A stretch of DNA of 16,237 nucleotides from DATKKX01 sp035542775. Its GTDB lineage: Bacteria; Planctomycetota; Phycisphaerae; UBA1845; UTPLA1. The stretch covers positions 1-16,237 of the forward strand of contig DATKKX010000518.1 of NCBI GenBank assembly GCA_035542775.1, given 5' to 3'. Of the stretch, positions 13,253 to 16,237 are shown one piece after another. Position numbers and translations under genes: made by a program. The notes below the pieces were generated by a model that did not search any database, was not told the DNA's origin, and saw only the letters and a list, made by a program, of their open reading frames with translations. The stretch's first letter is position 1, and the number at the start of each line of letters is the position of its first letter.

Positions 13253-15144
13253 CTGTTGCCCCCGTTGGTGGCGACGAGGTTCATGATTTTCGATTCAATC
13301 TCGGAGACGAGGAACGGCTTGCCTTGGATCTTGTTGAGGCCGACGGCGTCGATGCCGTAGTGCCCGCGAATGAGGAATCGGAACTGGCCGGTGTTGAGTT
13401 CGGGGATGAGGACCTGGCGGTAGTTGGCGAGGATTGGGCCGAGGTTCCTAGGCAGCGGGTGGAGGTGACGCACGTTGGCGAAGGCGACGGAGCAGCCGCG
13501 CTTCTGCACGCGCGACACGGCCGTTCCGGCGGCGCCGGCGGTTCCGCCCCAGGTGAGCACGAGGAGGTCGCCTTCGGCCGGGCCCTGGACGGTTTGAAGA
13601 GGGAGCTTCTCGGCGATGTTGGCGATCTTCGTTGCCCGCAGCTCGGTCATTCGCTGGTGGTTCTCCGGTTCATAGCAGACGCCGCCGCTGACGTCCTTCT
13701 TCTCCAGGCCGCCGATGCGGTGCATGAGGTTGGGGGTGCCGGGCAGGACCCAGGGACGGACGGAGTCCTCGTCGCGCTGGTAGGGGAGGAAGCCGTTGCC
13801 GTCGTTCGATTCCGTGGGATGGGTGACCGTGATCTTGGGCAACGAGGCGTAATCGGGGATGCGCCAGGGCTCTTCGCCGTTGGCGATGAAGCCGTCGCTG
13901 AGGAGGATGACCGGCGTCATGTGCTGCATGGCGATTCGCGAGGCCTCGATGGCGGCATCAAAGCAGTCGGAGGGAGAGGACGCGGCGATGACGCAGAGGG
14001 GACACTCGCCGTGGCGGCCGAACACCGCGTGCAGCAGGTCGGACTGCTCGGGCTTGGTCGGCAGGCCGGTCGATGGGCCGCCGCGCTGGACGTCGATGAT
14101 GACCAGGGGCAGCTCGGTCATGACGGCGAGGCCGATGGCTTCACCTTTGAGGTCGAGGCCGGGTCCGCTGGTGCCGGTGGCGGCGAGGGCGCCGGCGAAG
14201 GATGCACCGATGGCGGCGCAGACGGCGGCGATCTCGTCCTCGGCCTGGAAGGTCTTGACGCGGTAGTTCTTGTACATCGCCAGCGTGTGGAGGATGTCGC
14301 TGGCGGGGGTGATCGGGTAGGTGCCGTAGAAGAGGTCCTTGCCGGCGAGGTGTGCGGCGGTGATGAGCCCGAGAGAGATGGCTTCGTTGCCGGAGATGCG
14401 GCGGTACTTGCCGGGCGGCAGCGTGGCCTTGGCGACCTTGAAGGCGCTGGTGATGTACTCGCAGGTTTCGCCGAAGAAGTAGCCGGCCTTGAGGACTTTC
14501 TTGTTGGCCTCGCAGACGACGGGGTTCTTGCCGAACTTGGCGTCGAGCCAGTCGATGGTGGGCTCCATGGGGCGGCCGTAGAGCCAGTAGACCACGCCGA
14601 GGGAGAAGAAGTTCTTGCAGCGGTCCACTTCCTTGGGGCCCAGGCCGGAGCCTTCGAGAGCTTTGCGGTTCAGGGTGCTGATGGGGACCTTGTAGAGCTG
14701 GTACTTCTTGAGCGTATCGTCTTCGAGCGGGTTGGTCTCGTAGCCGGCTTTCTTGAGGTCAGTCTTGCCGAAGGCGTCCTCGTTGACGATCACCACGCCG
14801 CCGGGACGGACGTCGCCGAGGCTGGCTTTCAATGCGGCGGGGTTGAGGGCGACGAGGGCGTCGACTTTGTCGCCGGGAGTGAGGATGTCGTGGCTGCTGA
14901 AAGTGATCTGAAAACCGCTGACACCGGCGAGCGTGCCGGCCGGGGCGCGGATTTCCGCGGGGTAGTCGGGGAAGGTGCAGACGTCGTTTCCAAAGATGAC
15001 CGAGCTGCGGGTGAACTGCGTGCCCACGAGCTGCATGCCGTCGCCGGAGTCGCCGGCGAACCGGACGGTGACTTCCTCGAGTTCCTGCACCGGTTTGCGT
15101 GCCGGGTGCGAACCTGTCGTCATCTCAGCGGTTTCTGTGGTCAT
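13249..15144 (-). CDS. korA: 2-oxoacid:ferredoxin oxidoreductase, fused gamma-alpha subunit (631 aa)
   Basis: The protein joins the gamma domain (about residues 20-205: VTVRFAGDSGDGMQLVGTQF, FPDYPAEIRAPAGT, VNEDAF) to the alpha domain (from about 245: GNEAISLGLITAAHLAG, YPITPASD at 276-283, FQAEDEIAAVCAAIGASFAG, TSGPGLDLKGEAIGL, DVQRGGPSTGLPTKPEQSDL), followed by the C-terminal transketolase-like domain (VLTWGGTAGAAGTAV). This gamma-alpha fusion is the common KorA layout in many bacteria. The partner KorB overlaps its stop codon by four bases. The frame opens with a TTG four codons earlier; I choose ATG at 15142-15144, although its GAGG is 12 bases upstream, so the start could be either or the next ATG at 15123. 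The enzyme serves a ferredoxin-linked TCA cycle. It is unrelated in role to the regulatory island on its downstream side. Confidence 0.92.
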
Positions 15145-15549
15145 ATGCTTGTTCAACCTCGTTCGTGCGGGTTACCCACTCGACAGCATGCCGTCGACGC
15201 AGAACAGACTCGTCAATCCGCCGGGCGCGTCTGATACGACTCATGCGACTCCGACCTCCGCAGAGCGCCCGAGTGCGGTGCAGCGCCGGGCCTGGCTCCC
15301 AGGCTTCTGAATGGAGAACTCGGGGGCTGAGTCTGGCGTCTGCGCCTGGTTAGTAAGGATAGCCGCTCAGCCGCGTGGATTCCATGAATGCGTCGGACCG
15401 CCGGGGCTGGAGGAGTTGTGCGTCCACGGTGGGCGTGGTACTGTAAGAGGTAAGGTTTCGGCGCCGTGGGTGCCGCGGCCGTGGGCGTTTGGTAGAGAGC
15501 GTCACCCCCGCGTGGGCGACGGGGACCAGGGGTGCGATTCGTCTTCCAG

Positions 15550-15570
15550 GTCGGCCGCAGGGGGGCCGAC
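15550..15570. repeat. REP-like inverted repeat
   Basis: GTCGGCC and GGCCGAC (7 bp) flank a seven-base GCAGGGG loop, followed by GCTACGGGCC. The GC-rich stem with the adjacent CGTAGC string resembles short interspersed palindromes scattered in some planctomycete genomes; that comparison is from memory. Confidence 0.4.
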
Positions 15571-15601
15571 GCTACGGGCCAATGAGCGACGCGGCCGGTT
15601 T

Positions 15602-15623
15602 CATCGGACGGGATCATCCGATG
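15602..15623. repeat. Inverted repeat in the GNAT gene leader
   Basis: CATCGGA (15602-15608) and TCCGATG (15617-15623) form a 7-bp stem with an eight-base loop, 44 bases before the GNAT start. It may be an operator or an mRNA hairpin. Confidence 0.4.
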
Positions 15624-15667
15624 CCCGGGCGGTGGGCGTTGAGGAATCCGGAGAATGGAGTGGCAAC

Positions 15668-16237
15668 ATGTTGACCGATGACTACGCCAAGGAGCTTACG
15701 CTGAAGAACGGTCGTCGCGTGACGATTCGTTTGCTCAGGAGCAGCGACTACGACGGGCTGCTCGCGTTCTTTCGGGGGTTGCCGGACTCCGATCGGCTCT
15801 TCCTGCAGCACAACGTGACGGACCCGGAGCTGATCCGCAAATGGACCAAGCAGCTTGACCTTGAGCACATTATTCCACTGGTGGTGGAAGATGAGGGCAA
15901 GATCGTCGCCGATGGGACGCTGCACTTGTCGCCGCATGGTTGGATGCATCATGTGGGTCAGATTCGGCTGGCGATTTCGCCATCTCATCGGCATCTTGGG
16001 CTGGGGACGTTCGTGGCCTATGAACTTCTCGAACTGGCCGAGGACAGGAATATCGAGAAGCTGTATGCCAACGTGATCGAGGATGACAGCGTGTCGATCA
16101 GGCTGCTGCAGCGGCTCGGCTTCAAGATCGCGGCGGTGCTCAAGGACCTGGTGAGGGACCAGCACGGCAAGAAGCGGAATCTGGCCATCATGATGAACGA
16201 TGTGGCCGATCTCGGTCGAATTCTGGAAGATTGGATC
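15668..16237 (+). CDS. GNAT family N-acetyltransferase (partial, first 190 aa)
   Basis: The start at 15668 has GGAG seven bases upstream. The frame has no stop before the right edge, so the gene is cut. The protein begins LTLKNGRRVTIRLLRSSDYDGLLAFFRGLP, the usual N-terminal strand and helix of GNAT enzymes. It has the acetyl-CoA pyrophosphate-binding motif A at about residues 99-120 (IRLAISPSHRHLGLGTFVAYELL, with R-H-L-G-L-G as the Q/RxxGxG/A loop), and the family's C-terminal ANVIEDDSVSIRLLQRLGF motif at 134-152. GNAT proteins transfer acetyl groups to amines of proteins or small molecules; the substrate is unknown. The continuing sequence after the GNAT fold (MMNDVADLGRILEDWI) is probably close to the C-terminus. 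Confidence 0.85.
   Translation, partial: MLTDDYAKELTLKNGRRVTIRLLRSSDYDGLLAFFRGLPDSDRLFLQHNVTDPELIRKWTKQLDLEHIIPLVVEDEGKIVADGTLHLSPHGWMHHVGQIRLAISPSHRHLGLGTFVAYELLELAEDRNIEKLYANVIEDDSVSIRLLQRLGFKIAAVLKDLVRDQHGKKRNLAIMMNDVADLGRILEDWI

Larger units (their letters stand above)
15145..15667. other. Divergent intergenic region between korA and the GNAT gene
   Basis: No supported gene in 523 bases. It must hold the korA promoter (minus) and possibly the GNAT promoter (plus). The best plus-strand candidate is TTGTGC-17-TACTGT (15416-15444), weak. On the minus strand TTGACG (15216-15211) could be a -35 box but lacks a good -10. Two hairpins near the GNAT gene are listed separately. Confidence 0.5.

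Overview
The window is GC-rich bacterial DNA with strong Shine-Dalgarno use and many small regulatory genes. The gene set (glycine-tailed RRM protein, a sigma-70 factor with a long N-terminal extension, fused KorA plus KorB, GT4/GH130 pair, small winged-helix protein) resembles what I know of Planctomycetota, perhaps Phycisphaerae. That assignment is an inference from gene style; there is no rRNA or other phylogenetic marker here.

Layout. 1-1908 holds three minus-strand genes: a small unknown protein, an RRM RNA-binding protein with a long structured leader, and a DUF2294 (MpsC/YbcI-like) protein. 2047-7970 runs on the plus strand: a promoter, a structured leader RNA ending in an intrinsic terminator, a dead fragment of a second DUF2294 gene, a HesB/IscA-like protein, a possible small coupled ORF, a large GT4 glycosyltransferase with a C-terminal alpha-helical domain, a GH130 phosphorylase-like protein and a radical SAM/B12-binding protein. 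7990-8971 contains a minus-strand winged-helix-like gene and a decayed RRM pseudogene. 8972-11898 repeats the first divergent arrangement: DUF2294-A (minus), promoter, the same leader RNA, then an intact plus-strand unit of DUF2294-B, csrA, a Host_attach/baeRF-like gene, a possible 49-residue ORF and a sigma-70 factor. 12230-15144 (minus) is the korA-korB pair for a 2-oxoacid:ferredoxin oxidoreductase. A GNAT acetyltransferase starts at 15668 and runs off the right edge.

The most interesting element is the leader RNA present twice (2139-2244 and 9574-9677). A 62-nt folded domain, differing at only four positions, is closed by a stem whose 3' strand is also the 5' strand of a long terminator hairpin. 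The terminator arms show compensatory changes between copies. This is the architecture of a transcriptional ON riboswitch or attenuator. I do not recognise the class. The better-preserved copy sits in front of an operon of DUF2294, CsrA, a baeRF-like protein and a sigma factor, which suggests that one signal feeds post-transcriptional, translational and transcriptional regulators together. The other copy has lost its adjacent DUF2294 gene and now stands upstream of a HesB-like/glycan gene run.

The region from 1 to about 11900 looks like an accessory stress or dormancy island assembled by duplication and decay (two divergent DUF2294 units, an RRM gene plus an RRM pseudogene). The korAB genes beyond it look like ordinary core metabolism.
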